This document shows, in pieces, positions 63,989-64,000 of a stretch of DNA of 64,000 nucleotides. A program made the translations under genes and the position numbers. Each line of letters opens with the position of its first letter. Within the stretch, counting starts at the first letter, position 1. The DNA lies in the NCBI GenBank assembly GCA_905250025.1, contig CAJNOJ010000001.1:1240001-1304000 (forward strand), written 5' to 3'. The stretch comes from Adineta ricciae. Lineage: Eukaryota > Rotifera > Eurotatoria > Adinetida > Adinetidae. The notes under the pieces are model-generated. The model was not told where the DNA came from and made no database searches. It was given only the letters and a program-made list of their open reading frames with translations.

Positions 63989-64000
63989 TTTTAGTTGTAA
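63989..64000. other. Window edge upstream of METTL13
   Basis: Twelve bases of METTL13 5' flank only. Confidence 0.4.

Overview
The window is nuclear DNA of an animal, most likely a bdelloid rotifer (inference). It is AT-rich and gene-dense, and nearly every gene is cut by many 50-60 bp GT-AG introns. It mixes conserved metazoan genes (myosin VI, SEC63, HYOU1, CC2D2A, SAC1, CDK8, HEXIM, METTL13) with intronless orphan rhodopsin-type GPCRs, an F-box/LRR gene of the kind expanded in bdelloids, a PIF1-type helicase relic and a compact secreted glycosidase. No prokaryotic features, CRISPR arrays, rRNA or convincing tRNA genes were seen. Exon structures were read by eye from splice sites and family alignment from memory, so exon edges are good but unverified.

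Layout. 1-1480 (-): plasma-membrane type Na+/H+ exchanger, C-terminal tail outside the window. 2616-6032 (-): SEC63. 6294-11924 (-): myosin VI. 12192-14375 (+): SLC41 magnesium transporter. 14805-15415 (+): small Ly6/quiver-like GPI protein. 15989-16903 (-): orphan GPCR. 17815-20736 (-): polytopic class-3 lipase. 20737-23217: mostly empty. 23218-25263 (-): CDK8. 25351-26432 (-): NUBP1. 26433-29793: repeats. 29794-32667 (+): F-box/LRR gene with seven one-exon LRRs in a 140/141-bp tandem array and a 0.9-kb inverted-repeat element in its first intron. 32668-37023: repeats and a decayed PIF1-like helicase. 37024-45840 (+): CC2D2A, carrying a complete antisense GH31 glycosidase gene (42115-43751) in one intron. 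46274-49825 (-): HYOU1. 49938-51222 (-): HEXIM. 52211-53374 (+): galanin/kisspeptin/allatostatin-type GPCR. 53678-54792 (-): alpha/beta hydrolase with an inserted membrane hairpin. 55175-57701 (-): SAC1 phosphoinositide phosphatase. 58029-59018 (-): second intronless GPCR. 59411-61303 (-): PX plus three SH3 domains (Tks/p47phox-like). 61377-63988 (-): METTL13.

Functional themes. SEC63, HYOU1 and SAC1 are ER proteins (translocation, folding, PI4P turnover). HEXIM and CDK8 both act on RNA polymerase II transcription. CC2D2A belongs to the ciliary transition zone. They are ordinary neighbours rather than a pathway cluster.

The most notable structures are: the GH31 gene packed into a CC2D2A intron with only 15 and 99 bp to spare, its poly(A) signal pointing into the host exon; pyrimidine-rich AG splice acceptors 0-33 nt before many start codons together with co-directional gene pairs 73-112 bp apart, which fits spliced-leader trans-splicing; the tandem LRR exon-intron array; and the mobile-element relics.
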